The notes beneath the pieces were generated by a model. It did no database searches. It had not been told where the DNA came from and worked only from the letters and a program-made list of their open reading frames with translations. Below are positions 1 to 50,333 of a DNA stretch of 64,000 nucleotides, one piece after another. The stretch covers positions 6,140,601 to 6,204,600 of the forward strand of contig NC_135550.1 of NCBI RefSeq assembly GCF_964340395.1. The letters run 5' to 3'. Origin of the DNA: Glandiceps talaboti (lineage: Eukaryota; Hemichordata; Enteropneusta; Spengelidae). Both the position numbers and the translations under genes were made by a program. Position 1 is the stretch's first letter, and each line of letters opens with the position of its first letter.

Positions 1-1462
1 ACATGTAGGGAATTTATAGTGTAACTGACTGTATTAGATGTATTGTACCATGTATATTACATTTATGTATGATGTCCAAAGATAAATTATGCACACATGA
101 TGAGCTGAGAGACGGAAATGTTAGGATGAATTCCCTTTTTAATATGCCTTGCCTTTGGACTAGATTAAGATTTTAAAAATATGCATTGGTTGGGAAATAA
201 TGGCAAGCCATAGTGTGGTATTTTCTCTGACTGTGTATAGATACATGCATACATGTGTATTTATAGAGAGCCAGAGATGGCTTTGAGTTGGAGGAAATGT
301 TTTGTATTCTCCATTTTGAAACAAGGAAGCCAATAAAAGCCAGTAACATTTGGACGTTTTTACAATACATGTTTCTCAGTTGCCCTTGTAATATGTGTTA
401 CCATGGTTACATATGTTACCATGGTTACTACTTGGTGATGTAAAAATGAACAAATCAGTGCATCCCAATTGTGCATGTTGGGAAGGATTAATTTAGAATA
501 CACACAATTTTGCCTATTACACAATTGAAATTAATGCATTTAGAAGACTGTGAGTCCAATACATGTAGCTGTCATCATCTCAGCTTGTGATGCTACATCA
601 TACTTGTACGTGTACCCTGCTTTACTTAGCCACACTCCCAAAAACTTTTATCGGAATACATGGATGTTTAAATTTACATAATTACTTGTTAAGTACAATG
701 TACATGACCAAAAATAATCCAGTCAAAACCACAAATAAAACAAATAATCTTTGTCGTAAAATTAACAATACAAGTTACATACACATGTACATGTACAATG
801 TAGGTACAAATGTAGGATTTGCCAGTGTTCTTGTTCAAATGGTTACAACTTGGTACATTCATGGTGAAGTATTGTTGTTAATCTGTATATACAAGTCATG
901 CCAAGATGTACAAAAACTCAAAAACCCTCAAAAACCAACATAGCTACAAACAGATCATAGGAAAGAACAAGTCGATCCAAAGTATTAGTATATCTCTCCT
1001 TTGTGTTCATATGGGGGTGGGGTAGGCTTGGTTACCCAGACTCTCACCACTGAGGGCTTTTCTTAGGAGACCACCCAGATGAGAGTCTGGGGAACCATGT
1101 TTCAACTACCTCATGACAGAAGTCGCATGTACATTTCTTTCATGTCATAAAAAATGGGCTTACGAAGCCGGTTTGTTGTAATTTACATGTACATGTAGAT
1201 GTACATTGTATCATTCACTTGAGAAGTGATAACTTGTTGCAAAAGGTCCTAAATTGTTTAAGCCTACGATGTTGGATGTGAAGTATTCCCCAGCATGTAT
1301 TGCTCTAGACTTCCTGTGCTGATGAGTTGGAATCTCGCTTGGGGAGGTCTCATAGGCAGAGCCCCCAGCAGTGAGAGTCTGAGTAACTGAAACTAGGGTG
1401 GGAGTGGGGTGTTAAGATTTTAAAATCATACTAATTCTTTTCATTTCGTATATTTTTCTCAG
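1..1462 (+). other. GALNT2 5' intron (partial)
   Basis: AT-rich intron DNA with many TACATGTA motifs and one inverted-repeat element near 1029-1395. No further exon is supported; the short open frames here lack coding character. Confidence 0.7.
1029..1395. repeat. Inverted-repeat (foldback) element
   Basis: GTTACCCAGACTCTCACCAC near 1031 is matched in inverse at 1333-1395 (AGTTACTCAGACTCTCACTG on the - strand), continuing through GGGCT and GAGACC. A smaller internal inverse copy ends near 1096. It looks like a small non-autonomous DNA element. Confidence 0.55.
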
Positions 1463-39675
<38,213 letters not shown>

Positions 39676-40979
39676 TTTGTATACCTTTAGCCAATGAAAA
39701 ACCACCAAAATTTTACATCAAGATTGTTGATTGGCTAAGCTCTTTCAAACATCTGTTTATCATCCAATCAATAAATGTTTATTCTTTAGTTTCTATTGTC
39801 TTTAGAAGGCACACTTTTCTAAGTCTTTATATCTCCTGTAAAAAGCCATTTTTTCAGATGGAATGGATATAAATCAGCCAAAGATTTCACACTTTGGGGT
39901 TTAAAGTTTTAGTTTTTGAGTAAATGAAGAGATGCTGTGATCTACTATTTACTCAGTATTATTGTATTTTCAATATGCAAATTTGAATCAAAATTTATAT
40001 TGTACTGCTTATTTTTATTCATTTTAAATGGGTTTGTGTTTTTTACAACTCATGTACATGTACTGACGCTGTTGTTAACCTGATATTGGTTTTTTAATCT
40101 TTTTATTCCACTCTGAAAAAAAGTCCACCTATTACTAAGAATACCTGAAACACTCCTTTTACATTGTTCTGCTACTGGTCACCATAGCAACAATCAATGT
40201 ATATATGTAAACTGTACTGTGCCGTACTTTTCTTGACATGCAGGCTAGTGTTCAGTTGTTCATACCTCATTTTGAAATCTATCTTTTAAATAGATAGTGC
40301 CATCTAGTGGCAGAGTGAAGTGGTGGAGGAAATATTGAACTGTCGCAATTAACTGTTCATTTGAGATTCTCTGTCTCACTTCACCTGCTAGAGTGTGCTG
40401 TCATTTGGCCATGTCACTGCCTTACTGTGTTGATAGAGGGCGCCTGCCATAGTAAGGACATAATCACTGCAGTAAAACAATCATCGGGGGGGGGGGGGGG
40501 GGCACATACTGGGATAGATATTGTATTTTGTAAATGTCTGACTGCAGATTTTGTACCAATGTGTGAAAATTTTAAAGTTTCTTAACATCATCACACACAT
40601 CACATGCATTCATTTTTAATACTTCAATGCAAGTGTCTAGGTGACCAGGTGATTATTTTAACTGTCGGCATTATCTCAGCAAGATAAGATGAATAACTTG
40701 TTGTCTTTGTGTATTGAAAAGCAATATTAAACTAGGTACTATCATGCAAAGCTGCAGTTGGTAATAATTCCTGTGGCAATTTTGTTTTGTTTTACAATGT
40801 TCTCTTATGTGTGTCTTCCGAGGGTAGCAGATTTCTTATTATGTCAGAGTCCAAGAGACTGAAGGTATTTATCATGGTTAAGGCAAATGAACAGATAATC
40901 TGCTGATCAAGAACTTGACAGTGAAGAGAAACACACAACCACAAACAATGTCAACATATCTGTGCACCATATACCATAA

Positions 40980-41010
<31 letters not shown>

Positions 41011-44000
41011 GACATAACTGTACAACACACACACACACACACACACTACACACGCATTTATTGTTGGACACTGAAAGCAACTCAGTCCACAAACATCACC
41101 TTACAACAGACTTGTATTTGCTGAATTTGGTAGCAAGCCAGTTCTAAAAAATGAAAGCACATGATATCATAGTGTCATAGTCCAGATCTCGAAATATTTC
41201 TGTGTTATTTTTTGTTTCTTGAGAAGAAATACTGACACATTTATTTATTTATTCTACTTACTGAAACTTAATTCTTATCACCAGGCAATCTGTAGCATTG
41301 TAGTTATGTAAACTAAAATGGTTGATGAGATGAAGTCATTTTTTGTGTGCACCCAAAACACTTTGGCTAGCATCAGGATATTTTAACTTGTCAACTCTAA
41401 ATTCTCACTTCAAAGCACAAACTGATACGAATACATTTTTGTAGTATTACCAAACTCAGAAATACTGGGTTAATTATTTCAGCTAAATCACTTGGCATTC
41501 TTTCACTGTTGTTTTATAACGCTCTACACTTGTCATTTGACAGCAGGAGTGTTTTGTATACTACTACCACTGTACCAGTATTTCCATCACCCAGTCACAG
41601 TAACAGTGACAGTTGAAGAAGGCTGAGTGATTTGGTTGAAATATAGTGGGTAAATTATGTACACTCCGAGTTTGGAACTACTACGAAATATGATTCCAGA
41701 TTATAAAGGAACAACATTTTGAGTTGATATGAATGTAATACTAGATGAGTTTTATGGAAGCAGACTTTAAAAGATAGTATCTCAAGTTGGATCATGTAAC
41801 CTATCAAAACCCTCTCTTTGGCACAGCAATGTTACATTTTCAGTACTGTATTGAGTTGCATTTCTAGAATGCAGATGACCAATTTCTAGAGTATGGCTTA
41901 AAAAAAAGTTCCAAAAATTTACACTATGAAGAAAAAAGTGCAAACAAAACATACTTGTGGTTTTATAGGGTATTTCATTTTATTGGGAATTTAGTTTTAA
42001 TGCTGAGAAAAAAAGACCAGTTATGATGGCAGCTTTGGTTGCCGTCACTTTCATCGCTAGAAGTATGAATGTTAGAAAAAAATAATAAAGGAGACACTTG
42101 TAAAGGTATATTACTGAAAGTGCCAGGAAAACGGTAAAAAAATAAATACATAAATAAAATTCAGTGCAAAATTACAATATTCTACAGAAGATACTGCAAG
42201 AACATCAAGCAAATAATATGAAATGTATTTTAATTTGTGCATTAAATGGAATCTATATATTAACTCAAAACCCACCAAGTGGCAATGACTAAAATTTCTG
42301 AATCCTTCATGAGCTTCAGGAAGTCTTGTGAATAGCTTTTAACTCGTAATTCCATTTATATATAATTATAAATATTTCAAAAAAAGTCACTTAATGCCAA
42401 ATATTACAATTTCATGGGGGGAAAAAGAACAAACATTGAAATATTAAAAAGAATGGGAGAATTGAAAATCTCACATATTTATTTTTAAATGAAATTGTAT
42501 TTGATATAAAAGTTTGAATCTTTTTAAAACACTGACTAGATGTTTTTTTCTCTTGACTCATTTAGATAACTGGGCTCCATATTGCCAAATTCTTTTTTCA
42601 TCTCTTACTGCTTTTGATGTGTCCTAGAAATGAAAAAAAAATTGAAATAGTGCCAACTTAGGTAATTCCTATGAAAAAGAGCCAAAAAAAAAAAAAATGT
42701 TTAAAATGATTGATTTACTTAACCTGTATGAAAAGGTTTCGTTTTCAATAATACACTTGTGGATATTTTTGGTATTTCTTGTTTGTCATGTATGTTTGTT
42801 GAATTTAATTTTTTTTTGTATATTTCTATATACTGTCTAGTGATTGTATCTTTTGTGTTATTTGTAGCCATGTACTATATATAAAGCTAGCTAGCTCTGT
42901 AGATATGTATTTCCAGTCTGACAAAGCATGTTTCTTCCGTTTTATACAGACGATTTCATTTTTCACATGGAATATTGTCAACTTGGAAGACATGTTTAGT
43001 TTACTTGAATGTAGGTGTTTGTTTTTTTATTGTTTACTAGTGGTGTAATGTAATTTAAAGCAGTACTGATGCCGGGGGTTGTGAACAACAACAACAACAA
43101 CAACACTTTTTCAAATTGAACTGTGAACAATTTTAAGTTGACTGAAACCCAACAACTGTTAGGTATAAAGACTAATATGTCTAAAGAAGTGCTTCAACAT
43201 TCCGAAGAATGTCAGTTTATATCCCTGACCTATGACCTGTGACCTGCTGGACTTTTATGCCCAGAACTCTCTATGTTAAATTCTTCCAGATCAATTTGAG
43301 GTGTGGTGCATGGTGGGGGGATAACTTAATCCTTTCATCTAATCAACCCCTTACATTTTCAGTTTGGGACTGTCGACTTATAAAATAGAGGGGGAAAATG
43401 GAGGTATATGAAGGATTTTCTTGATGAATATCTCCTCAATAAGTCAATGCTAAAACCAGCTGAAGTAACAGACTTTTTCATTAAATCACACCCTCAGTGT
43501 AAAATAAAGTAATTTTATGATTGGATGAAACAATATGGGTAAAGACACAGTTTGCGGCATGCTTCAAAAGAACATTATTGAATACAGTACTCCATGTCAT
43601 TGGCAATTGGTGATAAACACAAAACTATATTGATTTCAATGCTCACATCATACATACCACTAGAGGGTGCACTTTATGGAAAGGTCTTGAGACAACTTAG
43701 TCCTATATTGTTAGTTGTCTACCTGTTCACAACCCTCAGGATCTTACATTGTCAATTTATTTAAGAATGACTGAAATGAAGGAACAAATGATGATAACTT
43801 TGTTGTTTATGTAAATGAAATGGACATTTTAACAAGATTGTGGCAAATGCTATTATGTAAAAAGTTATAACTTAAATAATACACATTTAATGTCTAATAC
43901 ACATGCATTTGCAATTTTTGTCGGCACAGATGCAATGGGTTATTCAATTCAAATTCACATGTGCCATGTATGTTTGTGAAGCTGTAACCGCTCTAGCTTC

Positions 44001-44487
44001 AGAGTCATCTGATGTCTCAAATACGGCTTGGTCCAAACTTTTTTCAGTTTTGGACCCAATGTAGATATTGTACCCTTTATGTGATGATTGTCAATGTCAT
44101 GCTGTCAAACTAGACTGGGTTTATGTTTTGCTGCTTAAATGTACTTCTAATCGCCGGAATACACAGTACTTTTTGTTGCCATTATCATTATTATTATCCT
44201 AGTAGAGGTAGATGAACAATTTTAAAAAAACGAAAAAAAAAGTTTTAGATTTGACTCCCCAGTGATTTTCTTTGTGTAACTTTAATAGTACATAATCTAT
44301 AAATGATGTATTAAAGGAAAGGAGTAGATGAATTTGAAATGGTCCTGCAAAGTGTAGACAAGGTCATAAATACCAGTACAATACTATAGTTTTGCATTGA
44401 AAATGAAGTTTTGACACCCTTGGGGGTACTTATGCCCAGATTATCCAGAAGTGTTTTAAGGGTGAAAAATGCACTTTTGTTTGAAAG

Positions 44488-44518
<31 letters not shown>

Positions 44519-46419
44519 GAGAATTGTTGGATTGATTGAATAACTTTTGAGGTAAATTCCATTGCTGATGGTGCAAACAACATTTTTACCAACAATTTAG
44601 GGGCCAATAATAAATAAGAATAAATATAACTTTACTTTTTAGACAAATTTTGAACAAGAAATGAAATACGACATACATTTTGTATTTTGAGTAAAAGTGC
44701 AGTCATATTTATGGCAAAGATTACCACCTCCAGTCTATCATTTGTCAATGCTATCCATGTTAGACAACAAAAATTTCAGTCTCATCGGCAAAACTACTGC
44801 AGTCTTAGTCCAGTCTTTAATCAAATAAAGAAAATCACTGGGAATCATGTAATTATATGTGACTCAAGCTAAGGATCTTGAAGTTGAAGAATATAATGAC
44901 TGTAACACTTTGATATCACACATTGTTGATAATCTACAGTCATACTGAATACCAACAATAAAACAATTCAACCATTTTCTGTAAAAAAAAAAGAATGACC
45001 ACTTGCCTTGAGTGTGATGTAATGTAGTTTATTCCGAGGAAAGAGTTTGGTGATGTGAGAAAATGAAATTGAAATAAAATCTTATTATTATATGACATTT
45101 GAATGGTATCTATGTATGTACGTTATTTTGATAACTGGCAGTTTTCCAATACTTTGTCCAGAGCCGTTAATTATAATTATTGAATGCAAGAACTAAATTA
45201 TCACCCAGGACTGTTATTTTAATATTATATTACATTCTGTCTTTTTGCCACATGGAAATGAACACAAAACTAGTGTTCAACCCCCCCCCCCCCCCCACAC
45301 ACACACACACACACATATCCACCTCTACAATTGAATGGCTAATCATACACTCTAGCCAGAGCTCTGCACGCTTACAACATTTACAGGGATTACTGATGTT
45401 TGCAAATGTGTATTTTCTTTTCTTTATAGAGTTGGGCCTGGGTATTGCCGGTTTGGTCAAACCCTTGTTAGTATCCCCAATGGCAAAGATGTCACGTTGC
45501 AGTTTGCCATTACTTTGGTATTGTCAGTGTTGTAACTATGGTAATGGTATTTCTTTTTTCAAGGGAAGTCACATTCTAACAAAAAAGTTCAAAAACCTAC
45601 AGTGTGGCAAATTCAAAGTGATTTTATTTTGCTGAATAAAATTTGGCACTTTTACACATACTAGTATTCATGATGGTGCAATTTTAGTGACGTCATTTTA
45701 GTTCAAATCAAATAAATCCTTGTAGGCCTTGAAAGCTTCCCCCTACATCATATGATTTGTTCTTTAATATGGCAAATACTAGTACCAGTATATATACATA
45801 ATTGAATGATTCTCCAGCTTTTCTTAAACTTGACTTGTTTTCTTCATTATCATGTATTTTCTTTTTCTGATGTTGACCTTGATATTGAATGTGCTACAAG
45901 GTCATGTAAGATAATATCTATGGCTGTGATCTCCATGAGATAGTCAGTTGCTCAGCAGTTTGCACTGATGCCTCTAACCACTGGAGTCATGTTGGAATCC
46001 ACCCAGTGCTGGCAGGGCTTGATAATCAAGTCTGTATTTAAAAAGGGTGTCGTATAGTTTGACCCTATGGAACAAAGCAGGTTTTCCATGCATGGGTACT
46101 CCTGTGTCATCCTCCGGTAACATTTAACATTGGAAGTTAGCAATCATTTTTACAGTTACGGAAATAAACATGTTTCAACCAAGGGCTCATTCAGTCACTG
46201 TCAATGTTTACATGACAGTATCAACAGTTGAAATAACAAGGCCATGTACTGCCTAGCTTCCGGCAACCATATCAATAACTTTCAGAAGTTATTTTGACTA
46301 AGATAAAAAGATTACTATCATTGCGTATAGTCCTTCAGCGTACATTTGTCAAAATGTTTAACTTGGTCGACCACATTATGTTCAATGTTAGACATTCTTT
46401 GCACTCTTCCTCTGTCTCT
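39676..46419. other. Convergent intergenic region, GALNT2 and LRR-1 3' sides
   Basis: 6.7 kb between the two stop codons. It must include both 3' UTRs. It holds a poly-G run (40484-40502), CA tracts (40980-41046), CAA tracts (43087-43105, 44488-44518), a C run then CA tract (45282-45316) and AT-rich sequence. No open frame has coding character and no RNA gene was recognised. Confidence 0.7.
39770..39775 (+). terminator. Candidate GALNT2 polyadenylation signal
   Basis: An AATAAA lies about 95 bp after the GALNT2 stop codon, followed by a T-rich stretch. The 3' UTR could equally extend to a later signal in the next 5 kb; the sequence alone does not decide. Confidence 0.45.
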
Positions 46420-48024
46420 CTACTCTTCTATTCTTGGATGGTATGCTATGTACACTCTCTTTATACAATTTTCTCTCAACATCTTGATGGTTTCAGGAGA
46501 AATTCTGGCTCGTCCAGAAAACCTTATAAATTCTAAGCATGGACAATGATAAGCCATTGTTTTTACAGACTTATCTGTGATGTGTACCATTCTTGGAAAA
46601 CGAGCACGACTCAATGGACATCTCATTGCTAATTTACATAAAGCATCTTCAGAAACATCTGGGCATTGACCATTCAGATCCAGGCAAGTTAAATTCTGAC
46701 AGTTTTTAGAAAGTGCCAGTACAAAGTCGTCATCCAAGTTATGGTTTGCAAGAGTCAGAGTCTGTAAATTTAGGCAAGAATTTACAACTGCCAGAAGGAC
46801 ATCATACATTAAATTTCCAAGAGGCCACAACTTCAAATGTTTCAGTTTAGCCGCTCTGGTCTCATCCTGCAGTAATGGATACAATACTCTGCCATCCATG
46901 TGTTCACAGGTGTACACTGTTAAACTATTCAAATTAATACAGTATTTGACAACTGAAGCCATGACTGAGTGCATAGTAGTGCATATGGCAGATGAACACA
47001 TCAACCTGAGATCCTTAAACTGGCGTCCATTCTTTGCCAAAATCCTGTCAATCAATTCAGCTGAGATGCCATCAAGATTTGTATCCAACTTCTGTAGCAG
47101 TGGAAGTTGTGTCAAGGTCTCATACAGCACTTCTTCATCAACACCAGATAAACTCCCATCTAAAGTGAGGGTGATTAAGGACTTTGGAAGTGCAGGAAAA
47201 GCACAACTGCCATGTTGAATACGAAATAACTCATTATAATAACTTAAATTAAGATCTGATAAATGCTTACAACCATTGAACAGATTTCTCAAACCATTCT
47301 CACTCACATTGCTCCATGAATATTCATCTAATTTCCTGATCTTCAAAGTTCTTAGATTTGGGCATTTTTCAGCCAGCTCTGCTAAATTTCTATCTGAGAT
47401 CCCAACATTGCCTGTTGTGTAGAAATAAAACAGTCTCTCCCCAAGGCTAGAGATAATCTTTGAAATCTGATTTTCAGTTAGTGGCTTTGATGATGATACT
47501 TTGTGAATGCAAACAAAGAACAGAGACTTATTATTGTCAATGAAAGAACACAAGGCTTCATTGTCAATGCCTGGTGGTTTTGAATGTTGTTCCTGGAAGA
47601 TCAAATGCTGGAATTCTGATGAGTGGAGATCCTTCAGACAGGAGCCTGTAACCTCAGGTAGAAAAACCAACTCTAATGTCTGGAGCTGTGTCTGATACTG
47701 CAGTAGAGATTGCAGACCATGATCAGTGACATTTAGACATCCATCAATTGACAATGACTGCAGCTGACATTTGCAGTCTGCTAGCTTCAGTAGGACTGCA
47801 TCATCAATCTGAGTACACTCATAGAAATTGATCTTCTTCAGTGCAGCACAAAATAATTGTTCTGCTATGTGTGGTAAATATTCAGGTGTAAATTTATCAT
47901 GGAAACCAAGTCTTTCTATGAGTACCTCTTTTAACTTGGTTGGTAAGTCATTGTGTATGTTTGTTATCACATGAAGATTCTTACCAATGCAGTCAAGGCA
48001 CAAATCTACCAGCTTCTTCAGCAT
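46420..48024 (-). CDS. LRR-1: leucine-rich-repeat protein with VHL-box-like N-terminus (tandem copy 1)
   Basis: A 534-residue protein in one uninterrupted exon. Residues 1-40 carry K-L-V-D-L-C-L-D-C-I, a fit to the elongin-C-binding BC box LxxxCxxxI (L5, C9, I13), and DLPTKLKEVL, a fit to the Cul2 box (L27-P28-x-x-L31-x-x-x-L35). From about residue 60 to the end there are cysteine-containing LRRs of the kind in FBXL, AMN1 and ZYG11/ZER1 proteins (LQSLSIDGCLNVTDHGLQSL, LNSLTVYTCEHMDG, LTCLDLNGQCPDVSEDAL). No F-box, membrane segment or signal peptide is seen. By family knowledge the likely role is substrate receptor of a Cullin-2 ubiquitin ligase in cytosol or nucleus; that is inference. ATG (gccATG) is chosen because an acceptor site lies 56 bp upstream and no other in-frame ATG precedes it. 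It ends YHPRIEE. Confidence 0.9.
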   Translation of the reverse strand: MLKKLVDLCLDCIGKNLHVITNIHNDLPTKLKEVLIERLGFHDKFTPEYLPHIAEQLFCAALKKINFYECTQIDDAVLLKLADCKCQLQSLSIDGCLNVTDHGLQSLLQYQTQLQTLELVFLPEVTGSCLKDLHSSEFQHLIFQEQHSKPPGIDNEALCSFIDNNKSLFFVCIHKVSSSKPLTENQISKIISSLGERLFYFYTTGNVGISDRNLAELAEKCPNLRTLKIRKLDEYSWSNVSENGLRNLFNGCKHLSDLNLSYYNELFRIQHGSCAFPALPKSLITLTLDGSLSGVDEEVLYETLTQLPLLQKLDTNLDGISAELIDRILAKNGRQFKDLRLMCSSAICTTMHSVMASVVKYCINLNSLTVYTCEHMDGRVLYPLLQDETRAAKLKHLKLWPLGNLMYDVLLAVVNSCLNLQTLTLANHNLDDDFVLALSKNCQNLTCLDLNGQCPDVSEDALCKLAMRCPLSRARFPRMVHITDKSVKTMAYHCPCLEFIRFSGRARISPETIKMLRENCIKRVYIAYHPRIEE

Positions 48025-48080
48025 GGCTTGTTTACTTTGTATATTCTTCTCTGATAATAATCACAGACTTGACACCATAA
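48025..48080 (-). other. LRR-1 5' UTR end of the coding exon, with a 5-codon uORF
   Basis: Read on the - strand, acceptor CTTATTGCAG ends at 48081 and is followed by TT-ATG. That ATG opens a five-codon uORF (M-V-S-S-L, stop at 48061-48063) ahead of the main ATG. LRR-2 has the same layout at 52019-52036. The exon boundary is predicted from the splice signal and homology. Confidence 0.6.
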
Positions 48081-50100
48081 CTGCAATAAGGAAACATAAA
48101 TGATTAAAATCCAGGATGATATTCTTTAATATGAATCATGCAAACTGCATGCCTTGTTCCAACTCTTCAACTATGATGGAGTCAAATTATTGTGAACTAC
48201 AGGATGGGGTAGGGACCATAAGGAATGGAGAAATAGGAAAGAATGCACACACAACAGGTTACAGGTTTATAACTCAAACTGGTCTTATTACCAAATAAAA
48301 TAAAAATACAACACTTTGTGCAGTAAAACTGCATGCTTGTACTAAAACTATTATTAAATCTAAGAATCTAGATTCCACACTTTAAAAACTACCGATGGCC
48401 ATGGCTGGTTGTGGCAAATAATTAAATTACTCACACAGTTTGACAGAAAAGTATGTCTCTTTGTCTTGTGTAGAAGTGCAGACTTAGTACTGCCTGTAGG
48501 CTGTAGATAACACAATTAACACATAAATCGTACATGACGTTGATGACTGTTCACACACATCAAAGTTCTGTTTCACACACAATTCAGTCAATGTATGATG
48601 TCGAGCTTGCAATCGTGGAATAGAGTTCAGAATTTCTCCAGTAAGCTGATCAGCGACAGCCTAGTCTCAGATTCCTCTCTGACGGGATTATCCTGATCAT
48701 TGTCCATGGACTGTTTACATTGTTCATTACATAGTAGACTTGTTTACCACAAAAATCAGCCATCTCTTAGTCTAACATGCTAATTCCCTACTAACTGATT
48801 GACATTTAACATAAACAACTCAATGATTTACATAAAAGGTAAACCTCCTCAACCCTAGATCAACTTGATGACTAGGTAAATATGTAAACTGTACTGACCA
48901 TGTCAACATCTTGTGACATATTATATATATATATAACTTTAATATATACATACATGTGAAGTATATCCTCTACTAAAAGAGAAAAGTTGTTGCTGTGTGA
49001 GTCAAAGTGCTGAAAGCTACATGTTTTCTTGTGAGTCATCATGATACAGTAAGGGATAGGGGAACATTACACTTTGGTTGGTCAAAAATAACTGCTGTGT
49101 CAGTGATGGCACATTAATTTAAAAAACAACAAACAACATAATGCCACAAGTCTTCAATCACTCGCGATCACACTGGGTCAACATTGTGAAGACTGCTAAA
49201 ACTTTTCCCAGTTTCTGTACTGGTACGATTCTTACATTCTTCAACTGTAGCTAAACACAAGACACTAAAAACAAATGCATTTGTTGTCCTAACAAAACTA
49301 ACACTAAGAAAACTTATTATTAAAGACATGTGTGATGGCTTCATTCACTTTCATTTCCTTTTCAAGAGTACATATAATATATAAATTGCTGTGTACACAG
49401 TACTTTTACCTCGATTCACTTTCCAACTCAGTTCTTATTTCATAAACAATAACCTATTTGGTTGATGTAGATTTCTAATTAGGGAAGAAAACTGGAGCAC
49501 AATGACCATATACTTTTTTTTAAGTGCAATTCAAAGCATTCATTTAAAATACAGTGTTGATAACATGGTCAGATAATCATGAGACATATATCTTACAGAG
49601 TAAAAATAGCCTGCATTCCATTGTCAGTTGGTTGGTCACTGAGAATGAGATAGATGTGTGCAGCAATGTCATACATTGCAAATGAATTTCATACATAAAC
49701 ATTAACTTCCTAAAAAGGTATTATTTTATTTTGACAGTAAAGGGTACTATTATTTTACAATGATAATATTTGTGATATTGACATAGTGGTATATTCAGAT
49801 GAACAATTTTCGTGAAAACATTTTCAATACCGACAACATGTACATTTAATACATGTATTAAAGTTGTAACAGTGTACGGTGTAATTCTTGGTGAATGAAA
49901 CATCAAGTAGAATGTTCTCAGCATATCCAGCTTGCCATGCCAAATACTTATGATAATTTGTTTGGCTATCATCATAACATAACTCCTTATTTCCAATTCA
50001 GAAAGTAAACATAAAAAAAAAACTGGGACCATCTGTGCCAGATTACACAACATGCAGTTAACATATTACCATATCGATGTCAACAGGAAGGTTTGCTGCT
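48081..50100 (-). other. LRR-1 5'UTR intron and leader region
   Basis: Homologous to the LRR-2 leader region only near its right end (49940-50050). A partial relative of the CAGTGTKCCCTCTAA MITE interior lies near 49025-49125. A 110-codon open frame at 49721-50053 overlaps the leader and is likely chance. The expected donor near 49950 reads AT instead of GT. Confidence 0.55.
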
Positions 50101-50180
50101 TGACCTCAGATGACCTCGCTCATCATGCACATGCATAGTTTACTTCTTACGCATAGTTTTGAGAGGTCTAGTTTGATTGG
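50101..50180 (-). promoter_or_regulatory. LRR-1 promoter block: DR4 of TGACCT plus CCAAT box
   Basis: TGACCT-CAGA-TGACCT at 50101-50116 is a direct repeat with 4-bp spacing, the layout bound by TR/LXR/PXR-type nuclear receptors. GATTGG (CCAAT on the - strand) is at 50175-50180. The block is duplicated before LRR-2 and LRR-3 with nearly the same spacing. Confidence 0.6.
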
Positions 50181-50283
50181 TCAATATTGGTTGCCTGAAT
50201 AGTTGAAATTTTTGCATGATATATGAAATGCAATATAGAAGTAAAGTTCACATCTCCCTACTAGATCTACTCATCTACCATAA

Positions 50284-50289
50284 TTTATT
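50284..50289 (-). terminator. Candidate LRR-2 polyadenylation signal
   Basis: TTTATT on + is AATAAA on -, about 45 bp past the LRR-2 stop codon. No equivalent close signal was seen for LRR-1. Confidence 0.5.
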
Positions 50290-50333
50290 GTACATAATAA
50301 TATGTTCAGCTTTGTCTAACTGACGTAGCGTGT

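Noticed and set aside
587-943. A 118-codon open frame near the left end
   Set aside because: Low-complexity composition from TACATGTACA repeats; no splice context or family.
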